Source: Rhodanobacter sp. L36
GTDB taxonomy: Bacteria; Pseudomonadota; Gammaproteobacteria; Xanthomonadales; Rhodanobacteraceae
Direction of reading: 5' to 3'
Assembly: GCF_009765755.1 (NCBI RefSeq)
Contig: NZ_LMUV01000002.1
Span: forward strand, 395,693-459,692
DNA: 64,000 bases
How positions within the stretch are numbered: the first letter of the stretch is position 1; each line of letters starts with the position of its first letter. Positions 7,326-15,806 of this stretch are shown here, piece by piece. The notes beneath the pieces were generated by a model, which was given only the letters and a program-made list of their open reading frames with translations, made no database searches and was not told the DNA's origin. The position numbers and the translations under genes were made by a program.

Positions 7326-8405
7326 GTGTCCCGCAAGATTCTCCACATCGACATGGATGCGTTTTACGCGTCGGTTGAGCAGCGTGACGATCCGTCGTTG
7401 CGCGGCAAGCCGGTGGCGGTGGCGTGGCGCGGTGCGCGATCGGTGGTGTGCGCGGCGAGCTACGAGGCGCGCGTGTTTGGCGTGCGTTCGGCGATGCCCG
7501 CCATACGCGCCGAGCGATTGTGCCCGCAACTGATTTTCGTGCCGCCGGATTTCGTGCGTTACAAGGCGGTGTCACGGCAGGTGCGCGAGATCTTCGAGCG
7601 GCATACCGATCTGATCGAGCCGTTGTCGCTGGACGAAGCGTATCTCGACGTCTCCGAAACCAAGACCGGCTTGCCTTCGGCCACCGCCACCGCCGAGGCG
7701 ATCCGCAACGCGATCCGCGAAGAGACCCATCTCACCGCATCGGCCGGCGTGGCGCCGAACAAATTTCTCGCGAAGATCGCCTCGGATTTCAACAAGCCCG
7801 ACGGCTTGTACGTGGTTCGTCCGCATCAGGTCGAAGCGTTTCTCACGCCGCTGCCTGTCGGCCGACTGCCGGGTGTCGGCAAGGTGATGGAAGCGAAGCT
7901 CGCGGTACTCGGCATCGCCACCGTGGGCGATCTGCGCGGTTTGCTGCTGGCCGAACTGGAACAGCGATTCGGACGCTGGGGTCGCCGGCTGCACGAGCTT
8001 TCGCACGGCATCGATGATCATGCGGTGCAATCCGAACGACTCACCCTGCAGGTATCAGCGGAGGACACGTTTGAAAGCGACCTGCTGCTGGAAGAACTCG
8101 AGCCGCATATCCGTCGACTGGCGGAAAAAGCCTGGGCCGGTCATCAGCGGGAGACCGGGAGAATCGCGCGCACGGTCGTGCTCAAACTGAAAACCTCGGA
8201 TTTCCACACGCTCACGCGCAGCTACACACCGTCGCAACGGCCGTCATCCGCAAACGATCTAGGCGACATCGCGTGCGCGTTGCGAGAGCGTGTCGAGCGA
8301 CCGGCCGACAGCCGCTATCGCCTCGTCGGCGTCGGCCTGTCGGGATTCGTTGATCAGGACAGCTATCGCGCCCAGAGCGACCTGTTCGACGCACCGGCGA
8401 AGTAA
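7326..8405 (+). CDS. dinB: DNA polymerase IV (Y-family translesion polymerase)
   Basis: The product performs error-prone synthesis past DNA lesions. From GTG 7326 it is 359 residues, the normal DinB length, and begins VSRKILHIDMDAFYASVEQ, the expected palm start with the first catalytic Asp. An ATG at 7245 would add 27 non-family residues and is rejected. SLDEAYLDVS carries the second catalytic Asp-Glu pair. ASAGVAPNKFLAKIASDFNKP and LPGVGKVMEAKL (helix-hairpin-helix) follow, then a little-finger domain. A beta-clamp-binding peptide is plausible at the C-terminal QSDLFD. It ends 28 bases before the convergent ABC permease gene. I could not recognise a LexA operator with confidence. Confidence 0.95.
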   Translation: MSRKILHIDMDAFYASVEQRDDPSLRGKPVAVAWRGARSVVCAASYEARVFGVRSAMPAIRAERLCPQLIFVPPDFVRYKAVSRQVREIFERHTDLIEPLSLDEAYLDVSETKTGLPSATATAEAIRNAIREETHLTASAGVAPNKFLAKIASDFNKPDGLYVVRPHQVEAFLTPLPVGRLPGVGKVMEAKLAVLGIATVGDLRGLLLAELEQRFGRWGRRLHELSHGIDDHAVQSERLTLQVSAEDTFESDLLLEELEPHIRRLAEKAWAGHQRETGRIARTVVLKLKTSDFHTLTRSYTPSQRPSSANDLGDIACALRERVERPADSRYRLVGVGLSGFVDQDSYRAQSDLFDAPAK

Positions 8406-8433
8406 GGCCACCGACGCCGCGCGATCATTGTGA

Positions 8434-9750
8434 TCAGGCGCGGATCCAGCGCAGCACTTCCTTCCACGACGGCTTCTTGCCGTACATCAGGATGCCGGTG
8501 CGGTAGATGCGTCCGGCCAGCCACACGCAGGCCAGCAACGTAGCCACCATCAGGCCCAGCGACAGCGCCAGTTCCATCGGTGGCACCGAGGTCATCGACC
8601 AGCGCACCGGCATCACGAACGGCGCGAAGAACGGGATGAACGACATGGTCCTGCCCAGGTCGCCGGTCGGATCCTTGATCAGGCTGAACACGGCAAAGAA
8701 GCCGATCATGATGACGATGGTGATGAACACCGCGTACTGCTGGGTCTCCTGGATCGTGTTGCACATCGCGCCGATCGCCGCATACAGCGCGCCGTAAAGC
8801 AGAAACCCGAGCATGAAATACAGCAGGAAAACCACCAGCAGATCCGGTGCCATCGTCGGTACCGGAAAGCCCTGCATCGCATCGCTGCTCATGCCGAACA
8901 GGCTGGCAAGATGCGCGCGCTGACTGCCCACGACGAACACCGAGCCGCCCCAGATCGCCATTTGCGCAAGGCCCGCCGAGCCAACGCCCAGCACCTTGCC
9001 GAGCAGCATCTGGAACGGCGTGAGCGACGAGGCCAGCACCTCCATGATGCGCGAGGTTTTCTCCTCGATCACCGAGGTCATCGTCTGCTGGCCGTAGATC
9101 AGGATCGACAGATAGAGGATGAAGCCCATGAAGTACGCCACGGCGAAGGACTCCTCACCACTTTGACCGGTGAGTTTGCCGTCGGACACCTTGGTGGTCT
9201 GCAGGTCGGCCGGAGCCATCGCATGCACCACCACGCCCGGATCGACGCCGGACTTGCCCAACCGCACGGTCGCCAGCACCTGCGACAGCGTGCGCTGGAT
9301 CTTCGACATCGATTGGGTGGCGCCCACGTCATCGCCGTAATAGGGGACCTTGCCGTCTTGAAGCGATTCGTCGGTGAGTACCAGCACACCGTTCCATGCA
9401 TCGGCATGACCGCGCCGGGAGAAACCGGTTTTGGCGATCAGCGAATCGCGCACGTCGGCCACCTGACCACCGGACGCCGGAAACACCTGCACGCTGTAGC
9501 GCGCCTGCGCGTCCGGCGCATCCGTGAGCTTCTCGCCGAGCAATGCCCGGCTCACCTTGGCGCCCAGGCCACCGGTGCTGCCATCCACGACCGCGATGCG
9601 GCTGGTGTGCTCAGAGCCGCTCATCATCAGCGCAGGCAACACCGTCATCAGCACGATGAACACGGGCAACATGATGGTGGAAATCAGAAAGGCCCGGGTG
9701 CGAACGCGTTCGACGAACTCGCGACGGACCACGGCAAGGATCTTGTTCAT
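8434..9750 (-). CDS. ABC-2 family exporter permease (NatB-like)
   Basis: The 438-residue product begins MNKILAVVRREFVERVRTRA followed by a first membrane helix. A long extracytoplasmic domain (about residues 45-190) comes next, then five to six C-terminal helices, the NatB/YhaP ABC-2 layout. In this family the permease pairs with one ATPase to export sodium, drugs or peptides. Its ATG overlaps the stop of the upstream ATPase gene (ATGA at 9747-9750), so the pair is translationally coupled. The open frame continues far upstream of 9750 but there it is only the shadow of the ATPase gene. The substrate is not evident. Confidence 0.88.
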   Translation of the reverse strand: MNKILAVVRREFVERVRTRAFLISTIMLPVFIVLMTVLPALMMSGSEHTSRIAVVDGSTGGLGAKVSRALLGEKLTDAPDAQARYSVQVFPASGGQVADVRDSLIAKTGFSRRGHADAWNGVLVLTDESLQDGKVPYYGDDVGATQSMSKIQRTLSQVLATVRLGKSGVDPGVVVHAMAPADLQTTKVSDGKLTGQSGEESFAVAYFMGFILYLSILIYGQQTMTSVIEEKTSRIMEVLASSLTPFQMLLGKVLGVGSAGLAQMAIWGGSVFVVGSQRAHLASLFGMSSDAMQGFPVPTMAPDLLVVFLLYFMLGFLLYGALYAAIGAMCNTIQETQQYAVFITIVIMIGFFAVFSLIKDPTGDLGRTMSFIPFFAPFVMPVRWSMTSVPPMELALSLGLMVATLLACVWLAGRIYRTGILMYGKKPSWKEVLRWIRA

Positions 9751-10703
9751 GCGGCGACTCCGGGATTCGCCACCGCCGTGGCGGCAGTGGCGCCCACCTT
9801 GGCGATGAAGATGGCATTCAACGACGGCTCCACGATCTCGAACCGGCGCAGTCCCACGCCCTCGCGCACCAGCAGTGCCAGCAGTTGCTCGGGGTCGGCG
9901 CCTTCGGCCATCTGCAGTTCCGCGGACGCGCCGTAGTCGTCCATGCTGGCAACGAGCGAACGGTCGGCGAGGATCTTCTCCGCGCGCTGCTTGTCGTGCG
10001 TGAAACCGAGCGCGACATGGCGGCCACCAAAGTCCGCCTTCACTTGCGCCACCGTGCCGCTCACCACTTTTTCGCCACGCGCGATGATCGCGATGCGATC
10101 GCACATGCGCTCGGCCTGCTCCATCACGTGGGTGGAAAACAGCACGGTGCGACCGGCCGCCGCCAGTTCCACCACGATGTCCTTCATGCCCTGCGCGTTG
10201 ACCGGATCGAGACCGGAAAACGGTTCATCGAGAATCACCAGCTCGGGGTCGTGCAGCAGCGCGCCGGCAAACTGCACCTTCTGTTGCATGCCCTTGGACA
10301 GGTCCTCGACTTTCTTCAACGCCCAATCGCTGAGACCGAGCCGTTCCAGCCAAGCGTGCGCGCGCTTGCGTGCATCCGACCGGCTGATGCCCTTGGTCTC
10401 GCCAAGAAAGATCAGGTGATCGAGCACTTTCATCTTCTTGTACAGCCCGCGCTCTTCTGGCAGATAGCCGATGCGCGCGGACAGCTTGCGGCTGCCTTCG
10501 CGCGAACCGAACAGCGAAATCGTGCCCTCGTCCGGTTCCAGGATGCCCATGATCAGACGGATCGTGGTGGACTTGCCCGCGCCGTTGGGGCCGAGCAATC
10601 CGAAGATGCCGCCGGGAGAAACCTCCAGCGAAAGACGGTTGACGGCGGTGTGCCCGGCAAAGCGCTTGATGACGGCGTCGACGCTGACGGTCGGTGATGA
10701 CAT
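9747..10703 (-). CDS. ABC transporter ATPase (NatA-like)
   Basis: This 318-residue ATPase drives the permease encoded immediately downstream. Walker A GPNGAGKST is at residues 38-46 and Walker B is ELVILDEPFSGLDPV. The H-loop is STHVMEQAE. The ABC signature reads LSKGMQQK rather than LSGGQ, which is common in NatA/YhaQ-type exporters. About 100 residues follow the ATPase core, as in NatA proteins. The gene overlaps the permease by four bases. The ATG at 10703 fits the family start; a 184-base gap separates it from the divergent end of the DUF3224 gene. Confidence 0.92.
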   Translation of the reverse strand: MSSPTVSVDAVIKRFAGHTAVNRLSLEVSPGGIFGLLGPNGAGKSTTIRLIMGILEPDEGTISLFGSREGSRKLSARIGYLPEERGLYKKMKVLDHLIFLGETKGISRSDARKRAHAWLERLGLSDWALKKVEDLSKGMQQKVQFAGALLHDPELVILDEPFSGLDPVNAQGMKDIVVELAAAGRTVLFSTHVMEQAERMCDRIAIIARGEKVVSGTVAQVKADFGGRHVALGFTHDKQRAEKILADRSLVASMDDYGASAELQMAEGADPEQLLALLVREGVGLRRFEIVEPSLNAIFIAKVGATAATAVANPGVAA

Positions 10704-10887
10704 GGCTTCCGTTCCCCCGGAAATCGGGCCGGCAGGCCCCTCGGCGAAACCGTAGCATGCGCACGCGGCGTCGCAAACATGACCGACGGCGGCGTCGATG
10801 CACTACCGCCGCATGTTGCTGCAGGCTCTGAAGTCGCGACTTCTCGGGCACTGCGTGTCCTGGCAAAGCGCGCAGCAGCGCGTGTGC

Positions 10888-11286
10888 TCAACCCGCGTCG
10901 GACAGCGTGTATTCCAGATCGTAGAAGTGCTTGCCATCGGCGATCGTGATCGTGAGCGTGCCGGCAAGACCTTCCAGCTCTTCCGTACCGGAATCGGGCA
11001 CCACGCTGATGCTCAGGCTTGGCGCGCCACGTGTCATCGTGCCGCTGTGCAAGAGATTGAACGCGCCGTGGCGACCACCCAGCGTGCCGCTGACTCGCTC
11101 CATCGCGACGTAACCGGCGGAGCCATCGACAGCCGTTCGCGTGGCGAGCATCTGGCCCAAGCCCTTGGCATCGAGATCGCCGTGATAGCGCTTGTCCAGC
11201 GCCATGTGGCCAATGCTCGCATCGCCCACGTTTTCTTCCGCATGTTGCGCGGTCATCTTCACTTCAAAGCTGCCATGAGCGTGCAT
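10888..11286 (-). CDS. DUF3224 family protein
   Basis: The 132-residue protein begins MHAHGSFEVKMTAQ. It contains GHMALDKRYHGDLDAKGLGQML and a C-terminal LTITIADGKHFYDLEYTL, the pattern of DUF3224, an AOC-barrel-like family of unknown function. ATG 11286 is chosen over an in-frame start 40 codons upstream because AGGAAA lies just before it and family members start here. There is no signal peptide, so it should be cytoplasmic. A TATATATA stretch about 50 bases upstream may be part of its promoter. It stands alone between the NatAB pair and the hydrolase gene. Confidence 0.82.
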   Translation of the reverse strand: MHAHGSFEVKMTAQHAEENVGDASIGHMALDKRYHGDLDAKGLGQMLATRTAVDGSAGYVAMERVSGTLGGRHGAFNLLHSGTMTRGAPSLSISVVPDSGTEELEGLAGTLTITIADGKHFYDLEYTLSDAG

Positions 11287-11380
11287 GTCGTTTTCCTGTG
11301 GCGTTGACGACGATCGGTCGCAGACGTCTATGCCGACACTATATATATCTGCGTACGACAGGTCTTCCACGCGCAGCTCG

Positions 11381-12598
11381 TCAGTGGCCTGACACCGTAC
11401 TCGCATGGGGCGGCGACACTTCCCTTTTTGCGGCGCGAAAGCTTATGGCCATGAAGTGTTTCGGCACACCGTTTTCCGCCGGTGTTTTCTTCAGAAAAGC
11501 GGCCGCCGCGTTATCGTGTTTCAGATACGCGTCCAGGAATTTCACGGTATAGCGCGCAACCCACGCATAGCTCGTATTGACGTCGTTCCTGTCGTAATCA
11601 GCCTGCTGGTTTTCCGCAAAGTGTTTGGCATCGTGCTTGCGTTCCGTCATGGCGCTGAACTCGGGGTGTGACATGCCCAGCATGTGCACGGTCAACAGAT
11701 CGCCGTGAATCCATTGGTTGAGAACGTTTGGCCCGATCTTGCCGTCGTCGTTGAAACCGTCCCAATCCTCGAGACTTAGATCACCGCGAGTGAAGAACAT
11801 CATCGGCAAGGTCATTCGATCGGGCTTTACATCGGCGACCCTCTGCACCAGTCCGGGGTAATAGCGGATGCTGCCTTCGAGATTCACCAGCGCGCCGATA
11901 CGGTGATCGCGCGCTGCGGCAAACAGACTCGACAATCCGCCCCAGCTCCACGCGGCCACGGCCACTTTCGAACTATCGGCATCAGGCAACTTTCCGGCGT
12001 CATCGATGAGGAAGGATATGTCGCGCGCTTCGGTGTTGATGCCTTCGAGGTCGTCCGTCATGTCGCGCGTCGATGCGCCCATCGACGCACTGGCCAAGAC
12101 CACATAGCCATGGCTGGCAAGGTATTCGCAGAGATCGGCGTTGTCCCACGACACCGACGAATCGCCCGGCGCATAGATGACGATGGGGAAGTGGCCGCGT
12201 ATCGCCTGCGCATTGCGTACGGCACGCAGCGAGGTATTCGACGAGGAGGCCAAGATCGAACGCCATCTGTTGGTGTGGTCCGGCACATCGAAATTGATCT
12301 CGGTATCGGCGAGTTGGGCATAGTCGCCCACCGTCATTGGCGCAGACGTGCTCGCAACGGAGGGATACCAAATCAAGGTCTGTAACGGACGCGCACCTTT
12401 CTTCGCCGGCGCCTTCACATCGTTTCCCGGTGACACAGGAAAACTGCGCGAGTGATCATATCGATCGACCACTTTGAGACCTACCTCGTACGGTCCCGAT
12501 TTTTCCAGAAACCGGAATGACGACGTCTGCGCGATCGCGCACGTCGAACTGAAGCATGTGAACGACAAGAGCAGAGCCAACAGCAATCTGGAATTCAA
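11381..12598 (-). CDS. Secreted alpha/beta hydrolase (PAF-acetylhydrolase/dienelactone-hydrolase-like)
   Basis: The product is 405 residues if translation starts at TTG 12598, which has AGGA eight bases upstream and yields a signal peptide LLLALLLSFTCFSSTCAIAQ. The open frame runs on upstream, but there it shadows the small membrane protein at 12682-13008. FPIVIYAPGDSSVSWDNADL resembles the oxyanion region of PAF-acetylhydrolase-like enzymes. VAVAAWSWGGLSS is the probable nucleophile elbow, with Ser in a W-S-W-G context instead of the usual G-x-S-x-G. HMLGMSHPEFS likely carries the catalytic His. It should hydrolyse an ester or amide in the periplasm; the substrate is unknown. Confidence 0.78.
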   Translation of the reverse strand: MNSRLLLALLLSFTCFSSTCAIAQTSSFRFLEKSGPYEVGLKVVDRYDHSRSFPVSPGNDVKAPAKKGARPLQTLIWYPSVASTSAPMTVGDYAQLADTEINFDVPDHTNRWRSILASSSNTSLRAVRNAQAIRGHFPIVIYAPGDSSVSWDNADLCEYLASHGYVVLASASMGASTRDMTDDLEGINTEARDISFLIDDAGKLPDADSSKVAVAAWSWGGLSSLFAAARDHRIGALVNLEGSIRYYPGLVQRVADVKPDRMTLPMMFFTRGDLSLEDWDGFNDDGKIGPNVLNQWIHGDLLTVHMLGMSHPEFSAMTERKHDAKHFAENQQADYDRNDVNTSYAWVARYTVKFLDAYLKHDNAAAAFLKKTPAENGVPKHFMAISFRAAKREVSPPHASTVSGH

Positions 12599-12681
12599 AG
12601 TAACGTTCCTGCCAACGAGGTGTTCGAACTCTCGGGCATAGCGCCACGCTCGACAAGTCGATGCGCGGCTTGCGTTATCAC

Positions 12682-13008
12682 TCAGCCGAAACGGCGAGCA
12701 ATCGCGTAGAAGGCCAGGTTGCCCAGGCCGGTGACACCGGCCAGCACGGCGATCATGCCGGCATTGAGTTCGGTCCAGCCGGTCCACTGGATGATGCCGA
12801 AGCCGATGGCCAGCGCAACCAGCACGATGCCCCAGCGCAAGGACGACTGATTTCGGCGTTGATCTTCCGCCAGCAGCAGCGCGCTGACCTGCTCCGGCGT
12901 GGTGCCGCTGTTGAGCATGCGCCGCCGCATCAGTGCATCCACCACGATCTTGATCGCGTAGACGATGCATGCGAACAGGAAGATGGGTACCAGAATGCCT
13001 TTTTCCAT
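12682..13008 (-). CDS. Small membrane protein, DUF6249-like
   Basis: This 108-residue protein has an N-terminal membrane helix (about residues 5-24), a polar segment around LNSGTTPEQVSALLLAEDQR and two C-terminal hydrophobic segments. The arrangement resembles DUF6249 proteins, which are often encoded beside ECF sigma factors. Here it lies divergent from the sigma factor at 13131, separated by 122 bases. It might be a target or regulator of that sigma factor, but only position suggests this. Confidence 0.75.
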   Translation of the reverse strand: MEKGILVPIFLFACIVYAIKIVVDALMRRRMLNSGTTPEQVSALLLAEDQRRNQSSLRWGIVLVALAIGFGIIQWTGWTELNAGMIAVLAGVTGLGNLAFYAIARRFG

Positions 13009-13130
13009 GGATCGATTCCTCGCGGTGTTTCATCGGGACGGATAGTCGTCAAGGCTGTAGATACCGATCGCACCTGGACGGTTGCAAACACACTTGCAAC
13101 CGGATGGCACCTGCGCGTATCCCTTGCAGC

Positions 13131-13712
13131 ATGGATGACATCCGCAGCAGCCCCGACCGCGAACTGGTCGACGCCGTGCTGGCCAATCGGCCGGGCGCGT
13201 TCGAGCGGCTGGTGCGCGAATATCAGGGTCTGTGCTGGCACATCATCCAGCGCATGGTGCGTCATCCGGAAGACGCGCGCGATCTTTGCCAGGAAACTTT
13301 TCTGCGCGTGCATCAATGCCTGCATCAATATCGCTACGAGAGCGCGCTGAAATCCTGGATCGGTCGCATCGCGTACACCATCGCGCTGCGCCACCTGCAG
13401 CACAAACGCATTCCGTTGATGGAGTCGGCCGATGGCGACATGGACGAGGCGTTGATCGAAACCATCGGCGACGGATTCGATCTCGAAACCGCGTGTGCCG
13501 ATGAGGAAGCCGTGCGCCATCTGCATGCGGCCATCGAATCGCTGCCGCCGGTGCAGCGCACGTTGCTGACTTTGTATTATCTCGAGGAAATGCCGATTCC
13601 CGAGATCAGTCGCGTCACCGGGCTGGCCGGCGGCACCATCAAGAGCCACTTGTTTCGCTCACGGTTGCGCTTGCGTGGCGCACTCGAAACCGGAACCGGA
13701 GTTGCAGCATGA
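13131..13712 (+). CDS. ECF-type RNA polymerase sigma factor
   Basis: The 193-residue protein is a two-domain group IV sigma factor. Region 2 spans AFERLVREYQGLCWHIIQRM to CQETFLRVHQ (about residues 22-62) and contacts core polymerase and the -10 element. Region 4 spans LPPVQRTLLTLYYLEEM and ISRVTGLAGGTIKSHLFRSR (about 135-180) and binds the -35 element. ATG 13131 gives the normal family start; earlier in-frame ATGs would add unrelated sequence. Its stop overlaps the next ATG (ATGA at 13709-13712), so it is coupled to a membrane protein that is probably its anti-sigma partner. Confidence 0.92.
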   Translation: MDDIRSSPDRELVDAVLANRPGAFERLVREYQGLCWHIIQRMVRHPEDARDLCQETFLRVHQCLHQYRYESALKSWIGRIAYTIALRHLQHKRIPLMESADGDMDEALIETIGDGFDLETACADEEAVRHLHAAIESLPPVQRTLLTLYYLEEMPIPEISRVTGLAGGTIKSHLFRSRLRLRGALETGTGVAA

Positions 13713-14176
13713 TCCACGACATGAACGACGAACCCGTGCAGCCTTTCGACGACGCCGCGCGAGAACGCGAGTGGCTGGCGCAGGAAACCGCGATGCGGCG
13801 CGAGCGACTGCATCTCGATCCGCACCACGACGATGCGCGCACGCAACGCTATCGCATGCTCGCGCGCGCGCTGCGACAGGCACCGGAGGAAAATCTGCCG
13901 CCGGATTTCGCGCGACAACTTGCGGTGCAGGTCGGGCCGGTTCGACGGGCGTCATCCGATGCGCGCATTGAGCTCGCTCTCATCGTCCTGCCGGGCATCG
14001 CGTTGGTCGTCGGTTTGATCGTGGTGACGATGCTTTATGGAAGCAACTGGCTGAGCCCGATGTTTGCTCTGTCGCAACCGATCGTTGCTTCGTGGCATCT
14101 GCTGCTCCCGTTCGTGGCGTGCATCGTTTTTACCGGATTGCTGGCGCGCGTTCGGCCGTCCGCAAGAAAACACTGA
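13709..14176 (+). CDS. Membrane protein, probable anti-sigma partner
   Basis: This 155-residue protein has a charged, cytoplasm-facing N-terminal half and two C-terminal membrane helices (about residues 90-112 and 125-146). It overlaps the sigma gene by four bases. That position and topology fit an anti-sigma factor that would hold the sigma factor at the membrane. I see no HxxxCxxC zinc anti-sigma motif, so it is not of the ZAS type. The role is inferred from context only. Confidence 0.72.
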   Translation: MIHDMNDEPVQPFDDAAREREWLAQETAMRRERLHLDPHHDDARTQRYRMLARALRQAPEENLPPDFARQLAVQVGPVRRASSDARIELALIVLPGIALVVGLIVVTMLYGSNWLSPMFALSQPIVASWHLLLPFVACIVFTGLLARVRPSARKH

Positions 14177-14244
14177 TCGTCCGCTGCCGCGCGAATGCGG
14201 ATCGAGTACGCTCCGCGTTCGTGGCTCTCGCAGCGGGGTGATCC

Positions 14245-14928
14245 ATGCATTTCGAAGTACCCAAACGTCCACTGGCGAACTTCAGGGATTTCGCCAAGGA
14301 CTACCTGATGATCGTGCTCAGCATCCTTACCGCGCTTGGTCTGGAGGCGTGGATCACGCGTGTGCAACACACATCCGCGGCAGCTACGGCCAGCCAGCAG
14401 ATCGAAGCGGAATTGCGTGCGAATCTCGTCGACCTGCAACATGCGCGTGAGACCAACGCGACGAAACTCAAGCCGCTTCAGCAGTTCAACGAGATGATCA
14501 GCGAGGACATCCGCGCCGGCTTGCCGAACGCCACGATCAACCAGCATATCCAGGCAATGAAAAAACAGTTCATGTTGAGCATGAGCTGGCCGACATTCAA
14601 CACGCAGGCCTGGGATGTGGCGATCGCCAACCAGTCGGCCACGTGGATGAAGGCGGATGACCTGCGCCATTATTCATCGGCCTACGCCGCGCAACGCGAT
14701 GCGTCGAACTGGATGTCACACGACAGCACCGTGGCACTCAATGCACCGCGCGAAGTCGCGCTGCAGACCGAGCTCGAACTCGACGTGCCGGTAGACCCGG
14801 TGGAGTTCGACAGCATGCTGCGACAGATGATTTCGACGATGAACGAAACCCAATCGCAGCTTTCGCAGGCGCAGGCAGTGATCGAGGGCGCGCTGTCGAA
14901 AACGCCTCGCGCCGACGGCGCTTCCTAG
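14245..14928 (+). CDS. Uncharacterised membrane-anchored protein
   Basis: The 227-residue protein has one N-terminal hydrophobic segment, around YLMIVLSILTALGLEAWI, after a short polar start. A long, mostly helical soluble region follows, with Glu/Gln/Ala-rich stretches that could form coiled coils. It resembles the many unnamed proteins with an N-terminal anchor and a long helical periplasmic domain in Xanthomonadales; I do not recognise a named family. Its stop TAG shares the tetranucleotide CTAG (14925-14928) with the stop of the convergent DapB-like gene. Confidence 0.75.
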   Translation: MHFEVPKRPLANFRDFAKDYLMIVLSILTALGLEAWITRVQHTSAAATASQQIEAELRANLVDLQHARETNATKLKPLQQFNEMISEDIRAGLPNATINQHIQAMKKQFMLSMSWPTFNTQAWDVAIANQSATWMKADDLRHYSSAYAAQRDASNWMSHDSTVALNAPREVALQTELELDVPVDPVEFDSMLRQMISTMNETQSQLSQAQAVIEGALSKTPRADGAS

Positions 14929-15725
14929 AGATCGAGCACCGCGTCCAGTCCGCGATGCACGCCGATCAGGCCGGACACCTTGCGTATCGCCAGCAACGCA
15001 CCATCGACATAAGGCTTTGCGCTGCCGCCTGCGCTATGGCGCAGCGTGAGCGTCTGGTCCGGCATGCCGAAGATGACTTCGGCGCCGAGCACGAAACCCG
15101 GCAAGCGCACCGCGTGCACTTGCGTACCGTGCACGCTGCCGCCACGCGTTTCGCGTACGCCGACGATGCTGTCAATCGCGACATCGAGTTGCGGTGCACG
15201 CACCTTGCCCAATCGCCCGGCGAGTTCATTGACGGTGCCGCTGGGCGCATCGGGTTTGCCTTGGTACGCGTAGTCGATGATTTCCCAGTGCGGAATGTAT
15301 TTCGCCGCCATCTCGGCGAATTTCTGCAGCAGCACCATGGTCAAAGCGAAGTTGCCGCAGGCAAGCACGCCACGCTGGCGCTCGCGCGCGAACGCGTCGA
15401 TCTGCGCGTAATCACCGTCGCTCAAGCCCGACGTGCCGACCACGACATGCGCACCGCGCTCCAGCGCAGCGAGGATGTTTGCCTTGGCGCTCTCAGGTTT
15501 CGTGTATTCGACGAACACGTCGCAGCCTTGCGCCAACGCTTCGGACGCGCTGGCGAAAATCATTGCGCGCAGGCGCGACTCACCGAGTACGTCACCGAGA
15601 TGCTGTCCGGCGTGCTTGCGCGCTACCGCGGCGACGAGTGAAAGATCATCGGCCGCGGCGATGCCACGCGAGAGTTCGGATCCGGCCCAGCCGGTGGCGC
15701 CGGCAACGCAAACGTTCAATGACAT
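14925..15725 (-). CDS. DapB-family dihydrodipicolinate reductase homologue with altered active site
   Basis: The 266-residue length matches DapB, which reduces 4-hydroxy-tetrahydrodipicolinate in lysine and diaminopimelate synthesis. The N-terminal Rossmann motif is VAGATGWAG. GTSGLS and the KPDAPSGT segment are recognisable. In E. coli DapB the active site is a His-His-Arg-His-Lys run before DAPSGT; here the aligned residues are AYQGK at 153-157. Lys157 is kept but both histidines, including the proton donor, are missing. The protein may still work as a variant reductase or may have another substrate. Its position among unrelated genes, away from dapA or carAB, gives no support for lysine synthesis. 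Confidence 0.8.
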   Translation of the reverse strand: MSLNVCVAGATGWAGSELSRGIAAADDLSLVAAVARKHAGQHLGDVLGESRLRAMIFASASEALAQGCDVFVEYTKPESAKANILAALERGAHVVVGTSGLSDGDYAQIDAFARERQRGVLACGNFALTMVLLQKFAEMAAKYIPHWEIIDYAYQGKPDAPSGTVNELAGRLGKVRAPQLDVAIDSIVGVRETRGGSVHGTQVHAVRLPGFVLGAEVIFGMPDQTLTLRHSAGGSAKPYVDGALLAIRKVSGLIGVHRGLDAVLDL

Positions 15726-15806
15726 GGCGACTCCGTGTTTCGCAAGGAAGATGGAGAGTAGTCTCGACCCGGCAAGATGTCGCGGACCTCATCCATGGAA
15801 TCGAAC

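Noticed and set aside
12599-13033. N-terminal extension of the alpha/beta hydrolase frame
   Set aside because: The frame stays open but overlaps the small membrane protein at 12682-13008 and shows low-complexity Arg-rich sequence. A signal peptide and ribosome-binding site support the start at 12598.
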